A stretch of DNA of 64,000 nt from positions 2,108,001 to 2,172,000 of the forward strand of contig OZ244063.1 in NCBI GenBank assembly GCA_965215535.1, read 5' to 3'. The position numbers and the translations under genes were made by a program. This document shows positions 16,818-25,464 of this stretch, one piece after another; the first letter of the stretch is position 1, and every line of letters starts with the position of its first letter. The notes under the pieces were generated by a model. That model searched no databases. It saw nothing but the letters and a program-made list of their open reading frames with translations, and was not told where the DNA came from. Source of the stretch: Bin94 sp965215535. GTDB lineage: Bacteria; Gemmatimonadota; Gemmatimonadetes; Longimicrobiales; Gaopeijiaceae.

Positions 16818-19238
16818 ATGACGACGAGCCAGGGGTTGCCGAAGTGTGCAGCCGCCTGGCTCGTCCTTTCGGTGCTTCTGGGTGCCGCCGCCGGGGCACA
16901 GAACGCCCCGGCGGTTCAGGATCGCGATCGGCGTGTCGTTCTTCCCGATTCGGTCGGTCGCGATCTTGCCAATGGCCGCTACTGGAAGGCGGCCCTTGTG
17001 CTCGAAGAGCTTCTGGATCCGCTGGAGTTGGCCTCGGCAGCCGACCGGCTGATCCTCGCTGAGGCCCAGGCCGGGTGGCGAAACTGGCGGGGGGCGCTCG
17101 CCACCCTCACCGCCGCCGGAGTGGACACGGCCTACGCACCTGCGGAGTTCTGGTACACCCTGGGCCGGGTGCGCGTTGCCACCGGCGATCGGGGGGGTGC
17201 CGCTGCCGACTTCCGCCGCTTTTTGGAGGCTGCCGAGGGGAGCGCTGGGGAGCGCGACATCGCCACCGCTGACGATGCCGAAGTGGCGGAGCTGGTGGCG
17301 CGTTCCTTCCTGGCGCTGACTGCGGCCGAGAGCGGCCTCTACGGCGAGGCGCTGGAAAAAAGCGGCGACATTGCGGCCCGTTCGCCCGGGACCGGGAAGT
17401 GGCTGGTGCGGGAAATTGCGCATATGGCGAGCGAATTGGGGGCGCCGGCGACTGTGGCGCACGCCCTGGCCGGGCTCGACGACCCCTACCGGGGCCCGGA
17501 GTGGTGGATACTGGAGGTCGATGCCTGGGCGCAGGCCGGCGACACCGCGCGCGCCCTTGAGCTGCTGATCGATAGCGCTCCATTGGTAGGGGCCGCTGCC
17601 TCTGTTGCCGCGCTGGACCGGGAGTGGCGCTTTCGCCTGGCGATGGACGACAGAGCGGGGGCGGTGGCCGCAATGGAGGCCCGCCTGGAGCGTACAACCA
17701 CGGGCGCCGGGGCGGTGGAGGCGGCACGCTCCCACTGGCGGCTGGCCGAGGGCTCGGGGGCGGCGGTGCTGAAGCGGGTGGCCGCGGCCCTTTACGGCGG
17801 TGAAGAGTACGGCCTGGCGGTGCGCGCCTGGCGGCTGGCCGTGGAGCGCGGAGCCGAATTGACCGGGTTGGAGCGCCTGCGACTGGCCCGCGCCTACAAC
17901 GGAAGTGGTGACCGCGACAGCGCAGTCAGGGTGTACCGGCAGCTTTCGACTTCCGACGATGCGGCGGTGGGGGCGGAAGCTCTGCGCGCCTGGCGCAGGA
18001 TCCGGCTTGCACAGGGACGCCATGGCGATGCGGCGACGCTGGAGAGGTGGCTGCTCGAGCGCTATCCCTCGTCGCCGGAGGCCCTCGATGTGGTCTTCTT
18101 CCGCGCCGAGGAGCACCGCGATGCAGGCCGCTTCGACGAGGCCGTCGCCGATTACCGCCGCGCATCCGAAATGCGGCCCGCCGCGAGCCGGGCCGGCCTT
18201 GCACGAATGCGCTGGGCCCAGCTTCACCTGTCGCGTGGCGAACATGCCGAGGCGGCTCGGCTTTTCCGGGCCTATCTGGAGCGTTTTCCGAACGGTCGGC
18301 GCTGGGAAGAGGCCAGCTACTGGGCTGCGCGCGCGGCCCGAATGGCGGGGGACAGCGTCGGAACGGGCGCTCTTCTGGCCAGAATCGGGCATGAGAGTCC
18401 CCTGTCGTATTACGCCGACCTTGCAGCCCAACTGGCGGGAACCGGCACGGCCCACCTTGATGCCCTGCTTGCCCACAATTCCCCGGAGACAAACCCCGCC
18501 GCCCTCGCGCTGCCCCCGTCGATGCAGGATTGGCTGACTGCGGAGCTGCGGGTGTTGGAGGTTCTGGACGAGATCGGGCTGGAGGACGCCGCCGCCGGTC
18601 AGGTCGCACTTCTCAGGGCCGGTGTGGCCGATTCTCCTGCGGCCACCCTTGTCCTGGCCCGGGCCTTCAACGGCAACGGACGGTCGATCGATGGAATCGG
18701 ACTGGGGCGCGCGCTGCAGGAAGGGGGAATGGCGTGGAACCGCGATCTTCTGGAGGTCGTCTATCCCTTTCCGCACCGAAATCTGATCTTCGCCCGTGCC
18801 CTGGAGACCGGGGTCGATCCCTGGCTGGTTGCGGGTCTGATCCGTCAGGAAAGCGCCTTTGTCGAAGCGATCGGGTCGGTGGCGGGCGCGCTCGGCCTGA
18901 TGCAGGTCATGCCTGCAACCGGAAGGGAGCTTGCGCGTGCCATTGGGCCTGCCGGATACGAAACCGAATCGTTGCGGACAGCCGAGGTGAATGTCCACCT
19001 GGGCACACGCTACCTGGCCGAACTCATGCAGCGCTACGACGGCGATCTGCGCCTGATGCTCTCGGCCTACAACGCCGGTCCCACGCGGGCCAACCGCTGG
19101 CGCAACTTTCCGGAATTTGCCGATGCCGACCGCTTTGTGGAGCGAATCCCCTTTTACGAAACCCGCAACTATGTGAAGAGCGTGTCGCGCAATCGGACTC
19201 TCTATCGCTGGCTGTACGGAACCCCGTTGCACCCATGA
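16818..19238 (+). CDS. Soluble-type lytic transglycosylase with TPR-like solenoid
   Basis: This 806-residue periplasmic enzyme cleaves peptidoglycan between MurNAc and GlcNAc, leaving 1,6-anhydro ends. The start at 16818 follows an AGGAG site and gives a clear signal peptide (hydrophobic run with AAAGAQNA near residue 30). Residues about 35-620 are an alanine-rich helical repeat region like the superhelical part of Slt70. The C-terminal SLT domain (about 660-790) shows RQESAF with catalytic Glu678, then GALGLMQVMPATG and LSAYNAGP. A frame extension to 16755 adds only a hydrophilic leader. It ends 17 bases before polA. Confidence 0.92.
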   Translation: MTTSQGLPKCAAAWLVLSVLLGAAAGAQNAPAVQDRDRRVVLPDSVGRDLANGRYWKAALVLEELLDPLELASAADRLILAEAQAGWRNWRGALATLTAAGVDTAYAPAEFWYTLGRVRVATGDRGGAAADFRRFLEAAEGSAGERDIATADDAEVAELVARSFLALTAAESGLYGEALEKSGDIAARSPGTGKWLVREIAHMASELGAPATVAHALAGLDDPYRGPEWWILEVDAWAQAGDTARALELLIDSAPLVGAAASVAALDREWRFRLAMDDRAGAVAAMEARLERTTTGAGAVEAARSHWRLAEGSGAAVLKRVAAALYGGEEYGLAVRAWRLAVERGAELTGLERLRLARAYNGSGDRDSAVRVYRQLSTSDDAAVGAEALRAWRRIRLAQGRHGDAATLERWLLERYPSSPEALDVVFFRAEEHRDAGRFDEAVADYRRASEMRPAASRAGLARMRWAQLHLSRGEHAEAARLFRAYLERFPNGRRWEEASYWAARAARMAGDSVGTGALLARIGHESPLSYYADLAAQLAGTGTAHLDALLAHNSPETNPAALALPPSMQDWLTAELRVLEVLDEIGLEDAAAGQVALLRAGVADSPAATLVLARAFNGNGRSIDGIGLGRALQEGGMAWNRDLLEVVYPFPHRNLIFARALETGVDPWLVAGLIRQESAFVEAIGSVAGALGLMQVMPATGRELARAIGPAGYETESLRTAEVNVHLGTRYLAELMQRYDGDLRLMLSAYNAGPTRANRWRNFPEFADADRFVERIPFYETRNYVKSVSRNRTLYRWLYGTPLHP

Positions 19239-19255
19239 CCGGACCCCACGGCTGA

Positions 19256-22045
19256 ATGTGCGCTGCGCCTGCGGAGCGTCCCCGCCTCTTCCTGATTGAC
19301 GCCTACGCGCTCATCTATCGTTCCTACTTTGCCTTCATTCGCCGCCCTCTCACCAATTCCCGCGGCGAAAACACCTCGGCACCTTTCGGCTTTGCCAACT
19401 TTCTCTACGGCATCCGCGACGACCATGCCCCCGACTACCTGGCCGTGGTCTTCGATGCGGGATACAGCCGCCGCGAGGAGATCTTTCCCGCGTACAAGGC
19501 AACGCGCAGTGAGATGCCGCAGGAGTTGCGCGACAGCCTGCCGCGAATCCGCGAGCTGGTTGAGGCATTCGGCGACTGCACAATCGAGCTGGAGGGGTGG
19601 GAGGCAGACGATGTAATCGGGACGCTGGCGCGACGTGCGGTGGCGAAGGGGTTCGAAGCGATCATCGTTTCGGGCGACAAGGACTTCTATCAACTGCTGG
19701 GCGAAGGGGTTTCGTTGCTCAACCCGGGGCGGGGCGGGCCGCAGGGAGTGGCGGCCGAGATGGTGACGAGCGAGGGGGCGGTGGCAAAGTTTGGGGTCGA
19801 GCCGGGTCAGATGGTGGATTTTCTGGCTCTGGTGGGCGACAGCTCCGACAATGTGCCTGGTGCGCCGGGAATCGGGCCCAAGACCGCGAAGACGCTGTTG
19901 CGCGAGCATGGCACACTGGATGCGCTCCTTGCGGCGGCGCCCGACCTTCGTGCGAAGCGCCCCCGGGAATCTCTGCTGGGCCACCGCGACCAAATTTTGC
20001 TGTCGCGCGAGCTTGTGACCATTCACACCGATCTGCCGGTTCAGGTGGAGTGGGCGGATTTGCGGGTGGGCGAGCCCAATAGCGATCGCCTGCGCTCTCT
20101 CTTTGTGGAGCTGGAGTTCCGCACGCTGGTTGAGCGCATCGATGCAGAGGCCAGTGGAGGTGGTGTTGAGGTTGGCGAGGGTGTTGAGGAAGGGGTGGGG
20201 GATGCGGAGTACATTTTGGTGAGCGATCCGCGCACACTTCCGGAGATTGCCCGGGCCTGTCGGGAAGAGGGGATGGTGGCCATCTCCATTCTGACCACTA
20301 CGCTGAACCCGATGCGGGGCGAGATCGCCGCAATCGCACTTGCGGCCGATCCCTCGCGCATCTTCTATCTTCCCCTTGCGCATAGCGCCGAAATTTCACT
20401 GGAAATGGACGATTCCGCCGCTCCGGCGACGCACAATCTTCCACCCATTGACAGTTCGCGGCTCGAGCCGATCCGGGCCCTGCTCGCCGATCCCGCAATT
20501 GCCAAGATCGGCCACGACCTCAAGGCCTCCTGGGTTGCATGCCGACGCAAGGAAATCGATCTGGCCGGGCCCCTTCACGATGTCATGATTGCATCCTATC
20601 TGCTGGATCCCGGTCGCCGTCACCGCGATCTGCCCAGCCTTGCATCGGACATCCTGGGACGGACGCTCATTCCGCAAAACCAGCTTCTGGGCAAGGGACG
20701 CAAGCGGCGCGACTATGGCGAAATCGGGGCCGGGACCGCTCACGCCTTCGGGTGCGAGCGGGTCGAGGCGTCGCTGCTGCTTCGGAGTGTGTTCGCGACC
20801 CATCTCGCTGCACAACCGGAGCTGGACAAGCTCTTTGCAGAGCTGGAGATGCCGCTGATTCCCATTCTGGGCGAAATGGAACACAACGGAATTGCAATCA
20901 ATGCCGAATTCTTTGCAGGGATGAGCAAGCGTCTGGGCAGGGAGTTGGCGATGATTCGTCAGGATATTCACAGCGTCGCCGGCACCGACTTCAATATCAA
21001 TTCCACACTGCAGCTTCGCGAAGTTCTATTCGAGCGGCTCGGTCTTCCGGTTCTTAAGCGTACACGCACCGGTCCATCCACCGATTCCTCCGTTCTGGAA
21101 CAGTTGGCGATGGAGGGGCACGAGCTTCCCCGCCTTATGCTTGACTATCGACAGCTTGAAAAATTGCGCAATACCTATGTCGATGCCCTGCCGACCCTTG
21201 TCAATTCAACAACCGGCCGCATTCATACAACCTTCAATCAGGCGGTCGCCGCAACCGGGCGCCTGTCCTCGTCCGAACCCAACTTGCAGAACATTCCCGT
21301 GCGTACATCGCTGGGACGCGAGATCCGAAAGGGATTCGTGGCCGGCCGGGGCGCCCGTCTCCTGACCGCCGACTACTCGCAGATCGAGTTGCGCATTCTT
21401 GCCCATTTTTCGGAAGACGAAGTCTTTGTGCAAGCCTTTCGGCAGGGCAAGGACGTTCATCGCGAAACTGCTGCGGTTCTCTTCGATGTGCCTGTGGAGA
21501 ATGTGACGGGCGAGATGCGTGCCCAGGCCAAGGTTGTCAACTTTGCCACGCTCTATGGACAGGGGCCTTTCGGGCTTGCACAACAATTGGGAATTTCGAT
21601 GGCCGAAGCCAAACGCTTTATTGCACACTACTTCGAGCGCTTTGCGGGAGTGCGCGATTTTCTTGATCGCCAGGTGGAGCAGGCGCGCGCGTCGGGCCAT
21701 GTCGAAACTCTGCTGGGCAGAAGACGCCAGATTCCGGAGTTGCAGGCCCGGTCCTGGAATGTGCGTCAATTTGGTGAACGTGTGGCCCGCAATACGCCGA
21801 TCCAGGGAACCGCAGCCGATCTGATCAAGGTGGCGATGATCCGGGTGGCCGGGGCGCTGGCCAACGCCACCGGGGTGCGCATGCTTCTGCAGGTCCACGA
21901 CGAACTTGTCTTTGAGGTGGAAGAGGAGAAGATGGCGGCCACAACGCAGATGGTGGTCGGGGCGATGGAGTCGGCGCTGACCCTGAAGGTGCCTCTGCAG
22001 GTCGATACCGGAACCGGGCAAAGCTGGTACGACTGCAAGGGATAG
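19256..22045 (+). CDS. polA: DNA polymerase I with degenerate 3'-5' exonuclease site
   Basis: This 929-residue enzyme has a 5'-3' flap exonuclease domain (residues 1-295, with EADDVIG and the GPKTAKTLL helix-hairpin-helix), a middle 3'-5' exonuclease fold (about 315-530) and the polymerase domain (540-929). Polymerase motifs are intact: DYSQIELRILAHF near residue 705, KVVNFATLYGQG near 762 and LQVHDELVF near 879. In the middle domain the Exo I DTE motif is replaced by SIL, the Exo II region reads KIGHDLKASW without the metal-binding Asp, and the last Asp appears as Glu, so proofreading is predicted to be lost. It follows the transglycosylase by 17 bases. Confidence 0.96.
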   Translation: MCAAPAERPRLFLIDAYALIYRSYFAFIRRPLTNSRGENTSAPFGFANFLYGIRDDHAPDYLAVVFDAGYSRREEIFPAYKATRSEMPQELRDSLPRIRELVEAFGDCTIELEGWEADDVIGTLARRAVAKGFEAIIVSGDKDFYQLLGEGVSLLNPGRGGPQGVAAEMVTSEGAVAKFGVEPGQMVDFLALVGDSSDNVPGAPGIGPKTAKTLLREHGTLDALLAAAPDLRAKRPRESLLGHRDQILLSRELVTIHTDLPVQVEWADLRVGEPNSDRLRSLFVELEFRTLVERIDAEASGGGVEVGEGVEEGVGDAEYILVSDPRTLPEIARACREEGMVAISILTTTLNPMRGEIAAIALAADPSRIFYLPLAHSAEISLEMDDSAAPATHNLPPIDSSRLEPIRALLADPAIAKIGHDLKASWVACRRKEIDLAGPLHDVMIASYLLDPGRRHRDLPSLASDILGRTLIPQNQLLGKGRKRRDYGEIGAGTAHAFGCERVEASLLLRSVFATHLAAQPELDKLFAELEMPLIPILGEMEHNGIAINAEFFAGMSKRLGRELAMIRQDIHSVAGTDFNINSTLQLREVLFERLGLPVLKRTRTGPSTDSSVLEQLAMEGHELPRLMLDYRQLEKLRNTYVDALPTLVNSTTGRIHTTFNQAVAATGRLSSSEPNLQNIPVRTSLGREIRKGFVAGRGARLLTADYSQIELRILAHFSEDEVFVQAFRQGKDVHRETAAVLFDVPVENVTGEMRAQAKVVNFATLYGQGPFGLAQQLGISMAEAKRFIAHYFERFAGVRDFLDRQVEQARASGHVETLLGRRRQIPELQARSWNVRQFGERVARNTPIQGTAADLIKVAMIRVAGALANATGVRMLLQVHDELVFEVEEEKMAATTQMVVGAMESALTLKVPLQVDTGTGQSWYDCKG

Positions 22046-22126
22046 ACAAGGAGAAGGATACGACCCGGCCCTGCGCGACGGCCCCGGGCGATTGCAATTG
22101 CGACCCGGCGGAAACGATGTGGTCGT

Positions 22127-23146
22127 TCAGATCTCCACAGCCTGAAATCGCGTGCGGAGTTCCTGCGCGAGGTCGTAGAGACGCCGGTGACGGACCGGAG
22201 GGCCATCCCCGGACACGACAGTCCATTCGCCGCCCTCCCGATCGGGCACAACCACGCGAAGCCGGGGCGCCTGCCCGTCCCCCTCCCAGACGTGCACACC
22301 CTCTCGCTCCAGGGTTCGTGCCGTCCAGTCGCGCGCCAATCCGTCTCCTATGAGCTCCACCTCGCCCACGCCATGCCGGTGCACGCGGAATGCGCCTCGT
22401 GCGCGATCGAAATCGACCCCTTCACTGGCGAATGCCTCCTCGAATGCGCCGCTGAGCACAAGATCTTCGGGGGCACCGGTTGCCAAGAGTCCGCCCTTCG
22501 AAAGGAGCCAGACGTGATCGGCCACCTGGAGCGCAAGCTCAAGATCGTGCGTAGACAACAGAACCGCACGGCCGGTTTCGCGCACGACGCGCCGAAGAAG
22601 CCGCATTGTATCGACCCTGCGGGGGAGGTCGAGGAAGGCGGTGATTTCATCGAGGATCATCAGCCGCGGTTCCTGCGCCAGGGCGCGCGCCATCATCACC
22701 CGCTGCCGCTCGCCATCGCTCAGATCGCTTACGTATCGATCCGCCAGCTCCTGCGCTCCGACCTGCTCGATACACTCCCGAATGACCTCGTGGTCGCGAC
22801 CGGAGAGCCTGCCGGACCATTTGGTGTGCGGGTAGCGACCGAGCCCGACGAGGGCATGTGCGGTGAGGAGACCCGCCTCCACTCTCTCGGTGAGCACGAC
22901 GCCGACTCGCTGCGCGCGCTCCCGGGCCGGCATGGAGTGGATGTTATCGCCATCCACAAGCACCCGCCCGGCGAGGGGAGGCTGCATTCCGGCCACGGTC
23001 CGCATCAGGGTGGATTTGCCGGCTCCGTTGGGCCCCAGCAGGCACACCAGCTCTCCTGCGCGCAGCTCCAGCGAGATGTCGGCAGCGAGAACGGTCTCGT
23101 TGCGTCTGCTCCTGTAGCCGATCGAGAGTCGCTCGATTGTGAGCAT
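22127..23146 (-). CDS. ABC transporter ATP-binding protein, FecE/FhuC type with C-terminal extension
   Basis: This 339-residue ATPase energises the iron-siderophore (or heme/cobalamin) importer encoded with it. Walker A is GPNGAGKST at residues 38-46, the signature is LSDGERQ near residue 141, and Walker B is LMILDEITAFLD near residue 160, where the usual Pro of DEPT is Ile. Ordinary FecE-type proteins end near residue 255; here about 80 extra residues follow, predicted to be a small soluble domain of unknown role. It is the last gene of the operon, nine bases after the permease, and convergent with polA. Confidence 0.9.
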   Translation of the reverse strand: MLTIERLSIGYRSRRNETVLAADISLELRAGELVCLLGPNGAGKSTLMRTVAGMQPPLAGRVLVDGDNIHSMPARERAQRVGVVLTERVEAGLLTAHALVGLGRYPHTKWSGRLSGRDHEVIRECIEQVGAQELADRYVSDLSDGERQRVMMARALAQEPRLMILDEITAFLDLPRRVDTMRLLRRVVRETGRAVLLSTHDLELALQVADHVWLLSKGGLLATGAPEDLVLSGAFEEAFASEGVDFDRARGAFRVHRHGVGEVELIGDGLARDWTARTLEREGVHVWEGDGQAPRLRVVVPDREGGEWTVVSGDGPPVRHRRLYDLAQELRTRFQAVEI

Positions 23147-23155
23147 TGCGATGTC

Positions 23156-24247
23156 CTAAAGGGCCATGCTGCGCATTTGCCGATTGCGCAGGACGACGCC
23201 GATGACGATGGGCGCTCCGATCAGCGCGAGTACGGCGTTCAGATGAAGGACGTGGCGCTCCCAGGGCAGGTGCACGATCAGATCTGCGAAGAGACCCAGC
23301 AGCGAACCCATGAGCATGGCGGCGGGCATCAGGACCCGGTGATCGGAGGTGTTCAGGAGGCCGCGTGCCATGTGCGGAACAATCATCCCGGCGAAGAGAA
23401 CGGGGCCGCAGTACGCCGTCACCGGGGCCGCGAGGATGACTGCTCCGGCGAGGGCCGATAACCGCGCCCGCTCCACCGACAGGCCCAGGGTGCCGGCATA
23501 CCGTTCGCCCAGGAGGAGCGCATTGAGCGGCTTCACGATCAGGAGCGATCCCGCGAGCCCGATCGCAACCAGGGGCAGCAGCACGGGAAAGTGATCCCAA
23601 TACACGCCTGCGAAGCTGCCGTCGTTCCATGAGGCGAAGACGCGCCCCTGGGTCTCGGTTGTGAAGTGGAGGATCACGCTGACCATTCCTTGCGCGAAAA
23701 ATCCCAGCATGAGTCCGAGCACCAGGAGTGTGACCGTGCTCACGCGCCGGGCAACGGAGGCGATGATCGCCATGACTCCGCCCGCTCCCGCGAAGGCTCC
23801 GACGACGATCCCGAGATCGCTGAGGAAGCTCAGCCGGGAGAGAAACCCGGAACCGACCACGGCTCCGGTGGCCACGACCAGGGCCACGCCGAGTTGAGCG
23901 CCGGCGGTCAGGCCGAGTGCCCACGGCCCGGCGAGGGGATTGCGGAAGAGGGTTTGGAGCTGGAGGCCGGCTGCACCGAGTGCCGCTCCTCCGACAAGCG
24001 CCGTAATGGCCCGCGGGATACGGAGCTCGAAGAGTATGGTGCGCCAGGCGGTCTGGTCGATCCCGGCACCGACGAGATAGCGAATCACCTGATCGGGTGG
24101 AATGCGAACCGAACCGATCATCAGCTCGAGAACGAACACGCCTGCAACGCCCCCCACAAGGAGCAGAAAGATCACCGGGCGGAGGGTCGTCCGAAGGCCT
24201 GCATCCGGGAGCCCCGCTGGCGCAGACGCTTCGGTCGCCCGATTCAT
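23156..24247 (-). CDS. FecCD-family ABC transporter permease
   Basis: This 363-residue polytopic membrane protein belongs to the FecCD/BtuC permease family, with about ten hydrophobic helices and the family LRIPRAITALVGGAALGAAG pattern near residues 85-105 followed by LFRNPLAGPWALGL. It would carry iron-siderophore or cobalamin across the inner membrane. The start at 24247 is favoured because it overlaps the stop of the upstream binding-protein gene as ATGA; an ATG at 24274 is also in frame. Only one permease gene is present, so it probably forms a homodimer. Confidence 0.92.
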   Translation of the reverse strand: MNRATEASAPAGLPDAGLRTTLRPVIFLLLVGGVAGVFVLELMIGSVRIPPDQVIRYLVGAGIDQTAWRTILFELRIPRAITALVGGAALGAAGLQLQTLFRNPLAGPWALGLTAGAQLGVALVVATGAVVGSGFLSRLSFLSDLGIVVGAFAGAGGVMAIIASVARRVSTVTLLVLGLMLGFFAQGMVSVILHFTTETQGRVFASWNDGSFAGVYWDHFPVLLPLVAIGLAGSLLIVKPLNALLLGERYAGTLGLSVERARLSALAGAVILAAPVTAYCGPVLFAGMIVPHMARGLLNTSDHRVLMPAAMLMGSLLGLFADLIVHLPWERHVLHLNAVLALIGAPIVIGVVLRNRQMRSMAL

Positions 24248-25464
24248 CGGGTTCGCTCCAGAGGCGCGATCCATGCAAAGTGGTGGTCAGGAAGCCGGGT
24301 GGGGTGGAGGAGCGCGATCAGATCTGCGAGGACCGAGGTCGGATCGACCTGAGCGCCCTCGTACCAGTCGTCGCCCCCCTGCCCGGGGCGGGTGCGAACA
24401 CGGTGGTGATACACCCTGCCTTCGCGGTAGGCGGGGATCTGTTCGAGGTATGCACGCGGAGGCCAGCGTTCGTCGGTACGATCCCATGTGATCCAGTACT
24501 GTGCCCGGGTCGCGGCGATCAGGAACTCTTCGTCCGTCATCGGGATTCCCTCGCTGAACCCCCCTTCCCCCTCTGTGACTCCGGCGGAGGCGTCACTGAG
24601 GACGTTCTCTGCGCCGGCATCGTTCAGGAGCTCGGACTCCAGCGAATTTCGGTGCACCATCCAACGGTCTCCACTGCGGAAGGCCCAAATCGCCGGAATG
24701 GGAGAGACGTCGGCGACTCGTGCAACGAGCGAGTCCCGTCGGGCACGCGTCTCGCGAAAGAGACGATCCGCTTCCGCCTCTGCGCCGAGGAAGAGACCGA
24801 GATAGCGGATCCACTCGGCCCGTCCCAGGTAGCTCCGCTCCGCCCACGCGAAGACCGGCGCGACCGGAACCCCGACATCTCGCAGCCGTTCGTACTGCCG
24901 GGCGTGCTCAAGGCTTGCGACCCGGAAAAAGGCCGCTTCAATCTCTTCGGTCAGGAGGAACTCGGTATTGGTGGTTCGATGCAGCGCGCTCCCCACCGCG
25001 CCCAACTGCCCGCTCTCGACCATCTGCTGGATGTCGAGGTCGTAGATCCCGGTCCCTCCGATTCCCCGAAGCCGGTCAAGTCGTCCCAGGAGCTTCACCC
25101 GGAGCGCATCGGCATCCCGATTGACAGTGACCCTCTCTACCGGAACCTCAAAGCGCGGGGCCGATTCCAGCTCCGGTGGCAGAGGGGGGCGGGTGCCGCG
25201 CGCCACGAGCACCATCCGGTCGACGTTGTCCGCCCAGAGGCGTTCGGCGCCCTCTTCGAGTGCGGAGGGGTCGGGCGAAGCATGGATGACCCGGTAACCG
25301 GGCCCCGCAGAGACCGTGAAGCCCGTCGCGAATTCGATGTTGGGGACTGCAGGAACGGGGAACTCCCCGGTGAATCCGCTGTCCACCGGGGAGCTGTCCG
25401 CTTCGTCGCCTGCATCGCACCCGAGAGCTGCCACGATGAGCAGGACGGCGACATTCCGAGTCAT
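24244..25464 (-). CDS. Periplasmic iron-siderophore/cobalamin binding lipoprotein (FecB/BtuF family)
   Basis: This 406-residue protein is a class III substrate-binding protein of the type feeding FecCD transporters. It starts with a short hydrophobic leader ending in AALGC (Cys16), a plausible lipobox, so it is likely anchored in a membrane. The two lobes are joined by a long helix around residues 200-260. Recognisable family features are the GGTGIYDLDIQQM and WITWDRTDERWPPRAYLEQIPAYREGRV-like region (written here in part). The ATG overlaps the TonB receptor stop by one base (TGATG), and its own stop overlaps the permease start. The ligand is not readable from sequence. Confidence 0.82.
   Translation of the reverse strand: MTRNVAVLLIVAALGCDAGDEADSSPVDSGFTGEFPVPAVPNIEFATGFTVSAGPGYRVIHASPDPSALEEGAERLWADNVDRMVLVARGTRPPLPPELESAPRFEVPVERVTVNRDADALRVKLLGRLDRLRGIGGTGIYDLDIQQMVESGQLGAVGSALHRTTNTEFLLTEEIEAAFFRVASLEHARQYERLRDVGVPVAPVFAWAERSYLGRAEWIRYLGLFLGAEAEADRLFRETRARRDSLVARVADVSPIPAIWAFRSGDRWMVHRNSLESELLNDAGAENVLSDASAGVTEGEGGFSEGIPMTDEEFLIAATRAQYWITWDRTDERWPPRAYLEQIPAYREGRVYHHRVRTRPGQGGDDWYEGAQVDPTSVLADLIALLHPTRLPDHHFAWIAPLERTR

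Noticed and set aside
15975..19232. A 1085-codon open frame on the minus strand opposite the TolQ-like and transglycosylase genes
   Set aside because: It is antisense to two clearly recognised proteins and has no family motif; long spurious antisense frames are expected at this GC content.
22085..22115. GC-rich inverted repeat around GCGATTGCAATTGCGA between polA and the ABC ATPase gene as a terminator
   Set aside because: The stem is imperfect and there is no T-tract on either side.
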